Assembly (NCBI GenBank): GCA_029978425.1
Contig: JAPOJL010000040.1
Span: 1-5,889, forward strand
Source: Actinomycetota bacterium
GTDB lineage: Bacteria > Actinomycetota > Actinomycetes > Nanopelagicales > Nanopelagicaceae
DNA: 5,889 nucleotides
Direction of reading: 5' to 3'
Position 1 is the stretch's first letter, and every line of letters starts with the position of its first letter. The notes under the pieces are model-generated. The model did not search any database and was not told the DNA's origin. It saw only the letters and a program-made list of their open reading frames with translations. This document shows positions 1 to 5,889 of the stretch, one piece after another. The position numbers were made by a program, and so were the translations under genes.

Positions 1-257
1 CCTTGACCAACAGATGCAGCTGCTTGTTGGGTGGCAAGATCTTGGGGCCGGGTATTTAGACCGAGAGGCGCAAGACCCGCAATCGCACCCGATGAGACAA
101 CGATGACTTCTTTGCCGTTTTTCTTTAGTTGTGCAACTGCATCAACGAGCATTGAAACCGCAGCGCTATTGAGTCCTGCGCCATCTTTGCCAGTAAGTGA
201 TGAAGAGCCAATCTTGATGACGATACGGCGCGCTTGAGTTACTACATCGCGAGTCAC
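1..257 (-). CDS. proB: Glutamate 5-kinase, N-terminal part (runs off the left edge)
   Basis: Glutamate 5-kinase phosphorylates L-glutamate with ATP to gamma-glutamyl phosphate, the first step of proline biosynthesis, in the cytoplasm. Only the first 85 complete codons are visible; the 3' end lies beyond position 1. The visible part matches the start of the amino-acid kinase fold: [12 protein letters not shown] (residues 11-22) is the nucleotide-binding beta-strand and glycine loop, [10 protein letters not shown] (51-60) is the second conserved strand-loop, and QQAAASVGQ (77-85) is the usual segment that follows. The start is taken as GTG at 257-255. The only nearby ATG (259-257) is followed directly by TGA, so it belongs to the end of obgE. 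A good Shine-Dalgarno sequence sits 5 nt upstream of the GTG. The GTGA overlap of 4 nt with the obgE stop suggests translational coupling and cotranscription. Family assignment is secure; nothing can be said about the missing C-terminus, including whether a PUA domain is present. Confidence 0.93.
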   Translation of the reverse strand, partial: MTRDVVTQARRIVIKIGSSSLTGKDGAGLNSAAVSMLVDAVAQLKKNGKEVIVVSSGAIAGLAPLGLNTRPQDLATQQAAASVGQ

Positions 258-1756
258 ATCGTCTCCTTTTCTGATGTATTACTTTTTTCTGAATAATTCA
301 CTTGTGGGTTTGTGGGATCACTTACTTTGTACTCCCATTGTTGGGCCAATTCATCATCATCGAGTTGGTCAATCGCTTCTTCATCGAACTTCTCCCAACC
401 GCGAGGGATGCGCATATCGTCGCCACGTGGACCAGAAAGTAACTCTGCACCGGCTTCGATGGTGGGTTCCCAATCAAAGACAACAGCGTCATCTCCAATA
501 CCGATGCGAACTTCATCACCTTGTTTTGCACCGAGTTTGAACAATTCTTTTTCAACGCCGAGGCTAGCTAAGCGATCTGCAAGATAACCAACGGCTTCTG
601 CGTTGCTGAAGTTTGTTTGGTGCACCCAACGCTCAGGTCTAGCGCCTACAACGGTAAATGAACCATCTTCATTTGCTGAAACTTTAAAGCCAGCATCGTC
701 AATCGGAGTAGGTCGCAAAACAATACGTGCTTTCTCTTCTTGAGTTTGGCGCGTGCGATATTCCTGGACAAGTTTTGACATTGCATAGAGAAGTGGTTCA
801 AGACCGATACGCGCAGCTGCAGAGATTTGGTAAACCTCATATCCACGCTCGCGCAGAATCGGTTCCACCATATCTGCCATCGCTTTTCCATCAGGTAGAT
901 CGACTTTGTTGAGCGCAACAATTCGCGGACGATCGCTGAGATCTTCGGCATACATCTTGAGTTCATTTTCGATGATGTCGAAATCCTTGATTGGATCACG
1001 ATCACTTTCCAGCGTTCCACAATCAAGCACATGAACAAGTGCAGCGCAGCGTTCTACGTGACGGAGGAATTGCAGACCAAGTCCCTTACCTTCTGAAGCG
1101 CCCGGAATAAGTCCTGGAACATCTGCAACAGTAAATCGTGAGTCACCCGCTTGTACGACGCCAAGGTTTGGAGCCAGCGTTGTAAATGGATAATCAGCAA
1201 TCTTTGGGCGCGCCGCTGAGATAGCAGCAACCAACGATGACTTTCCAGCGCTGGGATAACCAATCAATCCAATATCAGCAACAGATTTGAGTTCGAGAAT
1301 GAGTGTGCGCTTTTCACCTGGCTCACCGAGGAGTGCAAAACCTGGAGCGCGCCTACGAGATGATGCGAGCGCGTTGTTTCCCAAGCCACCAAGTCCACCT
1401 TTTGCAGCAACAAATCGAGTTCCATTTCCAACTAAATCAGCGAGCACTCGGCCATCTTTAGTCATTACGACAGTTCCATTAGGTACACCGAGCATCAAAT
1501 CTTCACCATCAGGACCATTTTTTAGCGCGCCATAGCCTTGGCGACCAGAACTTGCGTTGCGATGTGGTGAGTGATGAAAATCTAGAAGCGTAGTGACGCT
1601 CGGATCAACGACAAGAATGATGTCACCGACACGACCACCACTTCCACCATCGGGGCCACCTAGTGGAACAAACTTTTCACGGTGCACAGAAACACAACCA
1701 TCTCCGCCTTTTCCTGCGGAGGCATGGAGAGTTACGCGATCGACAAATGTTGTCAT
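254..1756 (-). CDS. obgE: Obg family GTPase (ribosome assembly)
   Basis: Obg is a conserved GTPase that binds the 50S subunit and acts in its late assembly; in several bacteria it also links nucleotide levels to growth and stress control. The 500-residue protein shows the full actinobacterial layout. The glycine-rich Obg domain spans about 1-159, with [20 protein letters not shown] near 15-34. The G domain spans about 160-335, with P-loop GYPSAGKSS (166-174), switch I FTTLAP (191-196), DVPGL (212-216), NKVD (283-286) and SAA (312-314). The OCT domain spans about 345-430. A tail of about 70 mostly acidic residues follows. All GTP-binding motifs are intact. The ATG start at 1756 has AAAGGAGAG 7 nt upstream. 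The last codons overlap the proB start. The upstream gap to rpmA contains an intrinsic terminator, so obgE probably depends on read-through or on an unseen promoter. Assignment is very secure. Confidence 0.98.
   Translation of the reverse strand: MTTFVDRVTLHASAGKGGDGCVSVHREKFVPLGGPDGGSGGRVGDIILVVDPSVTTLLDFHHSPHRNASSGRQGYGALKNGPDGEDLMLGVPNGTVVMTKDGRVLADLVGNGTRFVAAKGGLGGLGNNALASSRRRAPGFALLGEPGEKRTLILELKSVADIGLIGYPSAGKSSLVAAISAARPKIADYPFTTLAPNLGVVQAGDSRFTVADVPGLIPGASEGKGLGLQFLRHVERCAALVHVLDCGTLESDRDPIKDFDIIENELKMYAEDLSDRPRIVALNKVDLPDGKAMADMVEPILRERGYEVYQISAAARIGLEPLLYAMSKLVQEYRTRQTQEEKARIVLRPTPIDDAGFKVSANEDGSFTVVGARPERWVHQTNFSNAEAVGYLADRLASLGVEKELFKLGAKQGDEVRIGIGDDAVVFDWEPTIEAGAELLSGPRGDDMRIPRGWEKFDEEAIDQLDDDELAQQWEYKVSDPTNPQVNYSEKSNTSEKETM
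263..270 (-). promoter_or_regulatory. Ribosome binding site that fixes the proB GTG start
   Basis: On the minus strand the purine-rich AAAAGGAG lies inside the last codons of obgE, with 5 nt between it and the GTG at 257-255. This spacing supports GTG as the proB start and supports coupled translation of obgE and proB. Confidence 0.6.
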
Positions 1757-1781
1757 TGCTCATCTCTCCTTTCGATTGTAG

Positions 1782-1813
1782 AAATAAAAAACGGGCCCGT
1801 GGATACGGACCCG
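1782..1813 (-). terminator. Intrinsic terminator between rpmA and obgE
   Basis: On the minus strand CGGGTCCGT (1813-1805), loop ATCC (1804-1801) and ACGGGCCCG (1800-1792) form a 9-bp GC-rich stem with one G.T pair. It is followed at once by TTTTTTATTT (1791-1782). It begins 21 nt after the rpmA stop and is a textbook rho-independent terminator for the rplU-rpmA transcript. Its T-run ends only 25 nt before the obgE start, close to the obgE ribosome binding site. There is almost no room for a separate obgE promoter behind it, so partial termination giving less obgE than r-protein mRNA is my inference. Confidence 0.85.
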
Positions 1814-1834
1814 CAATTTATTAAGTCCGTTGTG

Positions 1835-2089
1835 TTAGGAAACCGGAACGATATTTACAACGCGACGACCACGTGCGTTTGAGAACTCAACGGCACCTGA
1901 AGCAAGTGCGAAGAGCGTGTCGTCCTTACCGATTCCTACATTCTTACCTGGGTGGAACTTGGTGCCACGTTGGCGAACGAGAATCTCGCCGCTGTTAACT
2001 ACCTGTCCGCCGAAGCGCTTGATGCCAAGAAATTGCGGATTGGAATCGCGACCGTTACGGGTTGAGGAGACGCCTTTTTTGGATGCCAT
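1835..2089 (-). CDS. rpmA: 50S ribosomal protein L27
   Basis: L27 is a large-subunit protein whose flexible N-terminus reaches the peptidyl transferase centre and helps stabilise tRNA there. The 84-residue product is the normal length and shows the family signature throughout: the N-terminal [18 protein letters not shown], then [41 protein letters not shown], and a basic end with GRRVVNIVP. There is no N-terminal extension of the kind cleaved by a protease in Firmicutes, as expected for an actinobacterium. ATG start at 2089; AAGGGG, overlapping the rplU stop codon, is the likely ribosome binding site about 10 nt upstream. It lies 14 nt after rplU and is surely cotranscribed with it. An intrinsic terminator follows. 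Stop codon is TAA. Confidence 0.98.
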   Translation of the reverse strand: MASKKGVSSTRNGRDSNPQFLGIKRFGGQVVNSGEILVRQRGTKFHPGKNVGIGKDDTLFALASGAVEFSNARGRRVVNIVPVS

Positions 2090-2103
2090 GTTTTTTCAGC
2101 CCC

Positions 2104-2418
2104 TTACTTCACACCGTTAATCGCAGTGATTTTCACGCGAGTGTTCTTTGAACGAAAACCTTGACGACGGCGATAACCAGTCTTGCTCTTATAACGAAGA
2201 ATGTGGATCTTTGGACCCTTAACTTCTTCAACGATTTCGCCAGTAACTTTTACGCCGGAGAGAACTTTTGGATCGGAAGTGACGGCAGCGCCATCAACGA
2301 CAAGGAGCGCTGGGAAACTAACGGTCGAGCCAGCAGCTGCATCGATACGATCCACAAAGACGGTATCGCCAACAGCGACTTTTTCCTGGCGGCCGCCAGC
2401 CTTAACAATTGCGTACAC
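2104..2418 (-). CDS. rplU: 50S ribosomal protein L21
   Basis: L21 is a 23S rRNA-binding protein of the 50S subunit. The 104-residue product has the usual length and signature: [17 protein letters not shown] at the N-terminus, then [32 protein letters not shown], the family's strongly conserved basic stretch, and RVKITAI at the end. The initiation codon is GTG (2418-2416), read as Met. AAGGA sits 5 nt upstream, and the N-terminus so defined begins directly with the conserved strand, so no earlier start is needed. It is the first gene of a two-gene rplU-rpmA unit with a predicted promoter in the 97-bp gap behind rne. A leader with a short hairpin precedes it; autoregulation is possible but not shown. 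Stop codon is TAA. Confidence 0.98.
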   Translation of the reverse strand: MYAIVKAGGRQEKVAVGDTVFVDRIDAAAGSTVSFPALLVVDGAAVTSDPKVLSGVKVTGEIVEEVKGPKIHILRYKSKTGYRRRQGFRSKNTRVKITAINGVK

Positions 2419-2450
2419 GATTGTCCTTCCGATTCTTTCTTTAATTCTTT

Positions 2451-2470
2451 CTCGAGCGTATGCCCTCGAG
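2451..2470 (-). other. Small inverted repeat in the rplU leader
   Basis: Two copies of the self-complementary CTCGAG, separated by 8 nt, can form a 6-bp hairpin in the leader between the predicted promoter and rplU. No T-run follows; instead there is an A-rich stretch with a repeated AAAGAAT motif running to the ribosome binding site. It is therefore not an intrinsic terminator. It might be a regulatory or stabilising hairpin, but no known leader motif was recognised. Confidence 0.4.
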
Positions 2471-2479
2471 CAGGGGCCT

Positions 2480-2509
2480 AGGTTACGGATTGAGCCTATC
2501 TAGGGTCAA
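2480..2509 (-). promoter_or_regulatory. Predicted promoter for rplU-rpmA
   Basis: On the minus strand TTGACC (2509-2504) resembles the -35 box of the housekeeping sigma factor, and TAACCT (2485-2480) fits the TAnnnT form of the -10 box, with an 18-bp spacer. Transcription would start near 2473, giving a leader of about 55 nt before the rplU GTG. The -35 box begins only a few bases after the rne stop codon. The -10 box is only a partial match, so the call is moderate. Confidence 0.5.
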
Positions 2510-2515
2510 ACTGAG

Positions 2516-3712
2516 TTAGGCGGTCACGACCCCAGAGCTGGATGCCCTGCGGCGGCGGCGACCAAAACGAGCTTTTCCGTCTTTTTCGCCCTTATCGCTC
2601 GATGGTTCTTCTGAACCAGTTTGTGAGTTCTCCTGAGAACTATCACTCTCATCAACGCTACTGTCCTCATCGCTCTCCTCGTCCTTACTTTCGAAGGTGG
2701 GAGTGATTTCGCGATCAAGGCTCTTTTTATTTACCGGTTCCATATGAACATGAATACCGCGTCCACCACAACTCTCGCATGTTGTGGAGAAAGCTTCGAT
2801 CAAGCCTTGTCCAACGCGTTTACGTGTCATTTGGACGAGACCAAGCGAGGTAACTTCCGCAACTTGATGCTTGGTGCGATCGCGTCCCAGGCATTCAACT
2901 AAACGACGGAGAACTTGTTCGCGATTAGATTCCAAAATCATATCGATGAAGTCGATAACGATAATTCCACCCAAGTCGCGCAACCTTAGTTGGCGTGCGA
3001 TTTCTTCTGCGGCTTCAAGGTTGTTCTTAGTGACAGTTTCTTCAAGGTTTCCACCCTTACCGATGAACTTACCGGTGTTGACGTCGATAACAACCATTGC
3101 TTCGGTTCGATCAATAACTAGCGATCCACCTGAAGGCAGATACACCTTGCGATCCAGAGCTTTTGCGAGTTGTTCATCTACTCGATTTTCGGTGAACATA
3201 TCTTTAGCGCCAGTCCACTTTTCAATCTTGGCAAGAAGTTCGGGCGCAATATGTCCGAGATAGTTATTAATATCTTCCCAAGCGCCATCACCTTGTACTG
3301 TGAGTTTGCGGAAATCTTCATTGAAGATATCGCGGATAACGCGGACTGTTAGATCTGGTTCTCCATAAAGCAAAGTTGGAGCGCTAGTGCTGGTGTTCTC
3401 AGATTTCTTCTTAATATCTTCCCATTGCGCCTTGAGACGAACAACATCACGGGTGAGCTCTTCATCAGAAGCACCTTCGGCTGCAGTTCTAACAATGACG
3501 CCTTCTTCATCGGTGATAAGTCCTTTGAGAATGTCTTTGAGGCGAGCGCGTTCGGTATCAGGAAGACGTCGCGAAATTCCACTCATTCCACCGCCAGGAA
3601 CATAAACAAGATAACGACCAGGTAATGAAATTTGGCTGGTGAGACGTGCACCTTTTTGACCGATGGGGTCTTTTGTTACTTGAACTAGAACTGATTGACC
3701 AGTCTTCAGCAC
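2516..3712 (-). CDS. RNase E/G C-terminal fragment (catalytic core) downstream of the internal stop
   Basis: This part carries the rest of the S1 domain, the DNase I-like catalytic residues (DVNTGKF at 210-216 and IDFIDM at 253-258 of this piece), the Zn-link CESC (312-315) and the acidic tail with a terminal Arg run. The first in-frame alternative start is the GTG at 3712, which in relatives would be an internal Val codon. No convincing ribosome binding site lies just upstream, so separate translation is doubtful. It reads in the same frame as the upstream fragment, which is why a nonsense change and not a frameshift is inferred. Confidence 0.55.
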   Translation of the reverse strand: MLKTGQSVLVQVTKDPIGQKGARLTSQISLPGRYLVYVPGGGMSGISRRLPDTERARLKDILKGLITDEEGVIVRTAAEGASDEELTRDVVRLKAQWEDIKKKSENTSTSAPTLLYGEPDLTVRVIRDIFNEDFRKLTVQGDGAWEDINNYLGHIAPELLAKIEKWTGAKDMFTENRVDEQLAKALDRKVYLPSGGSLVIDRTEAMVVIDVNTGKFIGKGGNLEETVTKNNLEAAEEIARQLRLRDLGGIIVIDFIDMILESNREQVLRRLVECLGRDRTKHQVAEVTSLGLVQMTRKRVGQGLIEAFSTTCESCGGRGIHVHMEPVNKKSLDREITPTFESKDEESDEDSSVDESDSSQENSQTGSEEPSSDKGEKDGKARFGRRRRRASSSGVVTA

Positions 3713-3766
3713 ACGTTCAATCTTGCGCTCTTGGTTATCAGTAAGACCAGCAGCATCCCAATTAAC

Positions 3767-4654
3767 TTAACCTGCATAGAGAACTGCGTTACGTCCCTTA
3801 CCGATATCTACGAAAGCTGCTTCCATCGATGGAAGAACATTCTGAACTTTTCCAAGGTAGACGTTTCCTACATATGAAATATTGCTATTTCGATTGACAT
3901 AGTGCTCAACAAGAACATTATCTTCCAGGATTGCAATTTGAGTGCGGTCGCCTTGTTGACGTACCAACATCTCACGATCAACGGATTCTCGACGCGCTAA
4001 GAATTCTGCATCTGTGAGGATTGTTCCGCGACGACGATTCTCGCGATAATCGTTGTAACGATGACGTTCACGACCACGATCCCGATCTCTATCGCGGTCA
4101 CGGAAACGACGGTCATTGCGACCACGATCGTTGCGATCAAAATTCTTTCGCTCACGGGCGGGGCGCTCTTGAGCTGGCCGCGCTTCGCGCACCTTAACAA
4201 CAGCGACGACGCCATCTTCTTCAACAACTTCACCTGGCGTGACTCCATCTGAGCCGGATCTGCGGCGGCGACGGCGTTTCTTAAATGCAACAGAGGTTGT
4301 TGATTCGTCATCAACCACGGGAGATTGGGTTGCCTCAGAGGCAGTTTGTTCGCCACCTTCTTTGTCAGAGCGACGACGACCTCGTCCACCTCTGCGGCGG
4401 CGACGGCGACGATTGTCGTTCTCGGTTTCAGAATCAGTGACTGGCGTACTCGACTTTGCAGCCGGTTTTTGATTGGCACGAGCTTTAGGCGCAGCGACAA
4501 CTGGTGCGGCCTGAAAGATTGGAGCAGGAATAGCACCTGAGGCTTTTGACTTCTTCTCTTTTGCTGGAGCTTCTGTGGTGGGAGCATCAGCAGCAGACTT
4601 TGTGGAACTTTTCTTTACAGCGCGCTTACGCACTTTTTTTGGCTCATCAGCCAT
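3767..4654 (-). CDS. RNase E/G N-terminal fragment (tail plus first half of S1 domain)
   Basis: This is what would be translated from the rne start if the TAA at 3769-3767 is real: 295 residues with no catalytic part. Residues 1-75 are Lys/Ala/Pro-rich. Arg blocks lie at 82-95 and 125-132, and an Arg-Asp dipeptide tract at 172-209. The S1 fold begins near YVGNVYLGKVQNVLPSMEAAFVDIGKG (261-287) and stops before completion. The ATG at 4654 has AAAAGGA 9 nt upstream. The truncated product could bind RNA through its Arg-rich stretches but could not cleave it. It should be read as part of the interrupted rne rather than as an independent gene. Confidence 0.6.
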   Translation of the reverse strand: MADEPKKVRKRAVKKSSTKSAADAPTTEAPAKEKKSKASGAIPAPIFQAAPVVAAPKARANQKPAAKSSTPVTDSETENDNRRRRRRRGGRGRRRSDKEGGEQTASEATQSPVVDDESTTSVAFKKRRRRRRSGSDGVTPGEVVEEDGVVAVVKVREARPAQERPARERKNFDRNDRGRNDRRFRDRDRDRDRGRERHRYNDYRENRRRGTILTDAEFLARRESVDREMLVRQQGDRTQIAILEDNVLVEHYVNRNSNISYVGNVYLGKVQNVLPSMEAAFVDIGKGRNAVLYAG

Positions 4655-4842
4655 ACGATCAAATCCTTTTGTAATGCCCTTGCGGACATATGCTTAAAAA
4701 TCTTCTGGTGGCGCCTTTATCTGGATCAGCCGATCCGCACCTATAGAGCGGTCCTGGCGACCTCAAGAACGTGAGGCGATTCGAACCCGCAAAGTATGGC
4801 AGAAAGAGAGTTCCTCTGCCTAATCTCCGCGTAAATGTCGGT
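4655..4842 (-). promoter_or_regulatory. Intergenic leader region of rne with several inverted repeats
   Basis: This 188-bp gap between rodA and rne has no credible gene. On the minus strand it can form, in order: GGCAGAGG/TTTCTGCC (4820-4798), CCTCA/TGAGG (4776-4761), GGTC/GACC (4762-4750, mutually exclusive with the previous one) and GGATC/GATCC (4736-4723). A weak promoter-like pair, TTGAGG (4766-4761) and TATAGG (4745-4740), has a short 15-bp spacer. The rne ribosome binding site AAAAGGA lies at 4670-4664. In E. coli the rne 5' leader mediates autoregulation by its own product; a similar role here is only inference. Confidence 0.35.
4798..4820 (-). terminator. Hairpin after rodA, possible terminator without a T-run
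   Basis: GGCAGAGG and TTTCTGCC, separated by 7 nt, form an 8-bp stem with two G.T pairs that begins 23 nt after the rodA stop codon. Only a mixed ATACTTT follows, not a true T-run, so termination is uncertain. The hairpin could instead protect the rodA mRNA 3' end or belong to the rne leader. Confidence 0.3.
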
Positions 4843-5889
4843 TTAGCGGGTGCGTTGATAGACGTTCTGAAGTAACCCGATACCAATCATGTTGGCAAAC
4901 ATGCTTGAACCACCATAGGAAAGAAATGGCAGCGGCACTCCTGTCATCGGCATCAAGCCCATGGTCATTCCGATATTTTCAAAAATTTGAAATGAGAACC
5001 AGGCGATAACTCCAACACAAACCATTCGACCGAACAAATCGGTAGTTCGTCGTGCAATAGAAAAGGCACGCATCAAAATGATCATATAGAGAACAAGTAT
5101 TAATCCCGCACCCATGAAACCAATTTCCTCTCCTGCAACTGTAAATATAAAGTCTGTGTGTTGCTCGGGAACAAAGCGACCGTTCGTTTGTGGTCCATCA
5201 AACAATCCTTTGCCAATTAATCCTCCAGAACCAATCGTGATTCTCGCTTGTCTTAATTGATAGCCACTTGCTTGAGGATCAGCTGATGGATCGACAAAAG
5301 AACGAAGTCGATTTAGTTGATACTCACTCACTTCACCGCTAGCCACAGCCAAATAAGCACCTGCAATTCCAGCAAGCAACAGACCAACTACCCATCGCAT
5401 TCGTGCGCCTGAGACTGCAATCATTGTGATGACAGACGCTGCGATGATGAGGACTGTTCCAAGATCTGGCTGTAAAACAATAAGTAGAACGGGGAATGCA
5501 GCAACGCCGAGTGATTGCAGAACTTGGCGATCTGTTGGTGCATCTTCTCCAGCAACACGTTCAGAAAGAATTAGAGCCATGCCAATAATGATTGAAATTT
5601 TTGCTAACTCTGCAGGTTGAATTTGGAATCCGCCAGGAAAAGAGATCCATGACCGCGCGCCGTTAACCGTAGAACCCAAGCCGGGAATGAGAACTGCAAT
5701 CAGCCCGAGGACTCCCACTCCCCATACGACTGGGGTGTAGGCCCTCAATAATCGGTAATCAACCAAGGTGGTTCCGTATGCAAGAGCAATACCGATAATC
5801 ACATTGATGAGCTGCCGCTTCAAGTAGTACTCAGGATCAAGTCCATTTGATGCGAACCAATCACGAGTTGCTGCGTAGACAAGAATAAT
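4843..5889 (-). CDS. rodA: RodA, SEDS-family peptidoglycan glycosyltransferase (5' end beyond the window)
   Basis: RodA is a multi-pass membrane enzyme that polymerises glycan strands from lipid II during cell elongation, working with a class B penicillin-binding protein. The 348 visible residues run to the window edge with no start. The TTG at 5823-5821 is internal, since the 22 codons before it, including LVYAATRDWF and LDPEYYLKRQLI, are clearly family sequence. SEDS hallmarks are intact: NGARSWI (76-82), QPAELAK (91-97), QPDLGT (140-145), EQHTDFIF (242-249) with the conserved functionally essential Asp, AGEEIGF (252-258) and GVPLPFLSYGGSS (317-329). About eight or nine hydrophobic segments are visible. 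RodA is preferred over FtsW by the HTDFIF sequence and by its place before rne-rplU-rpmA-obgE, where actinobacteria often carry mreBCD, a PBP and rodA. Some tens of N-terminal residues are missing. It ends ARTR-like (VYQRTR) with TAA. Confidence 0.95.
   Translation of the reverse strand: MILVYAATRDWFASNGLDPEYYLKRQLINVIIGIALAYGTTLVDYRLLRAYTPVVWGVGVLGLIAVLIPGLGSTVNGARSWISFPGGFQIQPAELAKISIIIGMALILSERVAGEDAPTDRQVLQSLGVAAFPVLLIVLQPDLGTVLIIAASVITMIAVSGARMRWVVGLLLAGIAGAYLAVASGEVSEYQLNRLRSFVDPSADPQASGYQLRQARITIGSGGLIGKGLFDGPQTNGRFVPEQHTDFIFTVAGEEIGFMGAGLILVLYMIILMRAFSIARRTTDLFGRMVCVGVIAWFSFQIFENIGMTMGLMPMTGVPLPFLSYGGSSMFANMIGIGLLQNVYQRTR

Larger units (their letters stand above)
2516..4654 (-). pseudogene. 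rne: Ribonuclease E/G family gene interrupted by one in-frame TAA
   Basis: RNase E/G is the single-strand-specific endoribonuclease that starts mRNA decay and matures rRNA; in actinobacteria the catalytic core is flanked by disordered tails. The reading frame from the ATG at 4654 to the TAA at 2516 is 712 codons plus the final stop, broken only at codon 296 (3769-3767). Domain order: Lys/Ala/Arg-rich tail (1 to about 235), S1 domain (about 255-335), 5'-sensor/RNase H-like region, DNase I-like catalytic part with the metal-binding Asp residues of VVIDVNTGKF (Asp about 524) and IIVIDFIDM (Asp about 568), Zn-link CESC (626-629), and an acidic tail ending in poly-Arg. The stop falls in LYAG-stop-VNWDAAGL. 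Relatives typically read YAGEVNWDAAGL, so a GAA to TAA change (one base) explains it. No frameshift is involved. The rest looks fully conserved, so this is either a sequence or assembly error or a very recent mutation. Confidence 0.85.

Noticed and set aside
31..237. Plus-strand open frame of 68 codons opposite proB, and similar plus-strand frames across the window
   Set aside because: They lie antisense to well-supported genes, have no recognisable domain, and are what chance gives opposite such genes.
3713..3766. Frameshift as the cause of the split rne
   Set aside because: Both parts are in the same frame, and the 18 codons between the stop and the GTG at 3712 encode family sequence (VNWDAAGL and onward), so a nonsense codon alone explains the split.
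4061..4130. Repetitive stretch of CGATC/CGACC-like units as a possible DNA repeat or binding-site array
   Set aside because: It is explained by the codons of the Arg-Asp tract of RNase E in frame; spacing follows codons rather than an independent repeat unit.
4778..4791. Minus-strand GGGTTCGAATC, resembling the T-loop of a tRNA, in the rodA-rne gap
   Set aside because: The flanking bases do not form a 5-bp T-stem (several mismatches), and no acceptor stem, anticodon arm or CCA end could be placed around it.
4659..4886. 75-codon minus-strand open frame between rodA and rne
   Set aside because: It overlaps the certain end of rodA in another frame, has no recognisable domain, and its composition looks like non-coding sequence.
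5821..5823. TTG as the start codon of rodA
   Set aside because: The same frame stays open to the window edge, and the 22 preceding codons encode conserved SEDS-family sequence, so the gene is simply cut by the window.

Overview
The window holds a compact, entirely minus-strand gene block with the order rodA - rne - rplU - rpmA - obgE - proB, read from the right edge (5889) to the left edge (1). This order joins cell elongation (RodA) to RNA decay (RNase E/G), two large-subunit ribosomal proteins (L21, L27), the ribosome-assembly GTPase Obg and the first proline-biosynthesis enzyme. It is typical of Actinobacteria. The actinobacterial style of RNase E (long Arg-rich N-terminal extension, S1 plus catalytic core, acidic tail) and of Obg (C-terminal OCT domain plus tail) supports that. 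Base composition looks close to 50% G+C by eye, low for Actinobacteria. This would fit a streamlined freshwater lineage such as the acI/Nanopelagicales group. That placement is inference from gene order and composition, not a database match.

Layout, right to left: 5889-4843 is rodA, cut by the window edge at its 5' end. 4842-4655 is a 188-bp gap with several small inverted repeats, which would form the leader of rne. 4654-2516 is rne, interrupted by a single in-frame TAA at 3769-3767, exactly where the family has a conserved Glu in the S1 domain. Both sides of the stop are in the same frame and otherwise look intact. 2515-2419 holds a predicted promoter and a short leader hairpin. 2418-2104 is rplU (GTG start), 2089-1835 is rpmA. 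1834-1757 contains a strong intrinsic terminator (9-bp stem plus T-run) pointing at obgE. 1756-254 is obgE, overlapping by 4 nt the start of proB (257 to beyond 1).

Functionally the block is housekeeping: ribosomal proteins L21 and L27 and the GTPase Obg serve 50S assembly, RNase E/G matures rRNA and degrades mRNA, and RodA polymerises peptidoglycan glycan strands. No mobile element, CRISPR array, tRNA, rRNA or defence system is visible, and I found no sign of a previously undescribed system. The observations most worth checking are the nonsense codon in rne, the terminator that would separate r-protein from obgE expression, and the structured rne leader.
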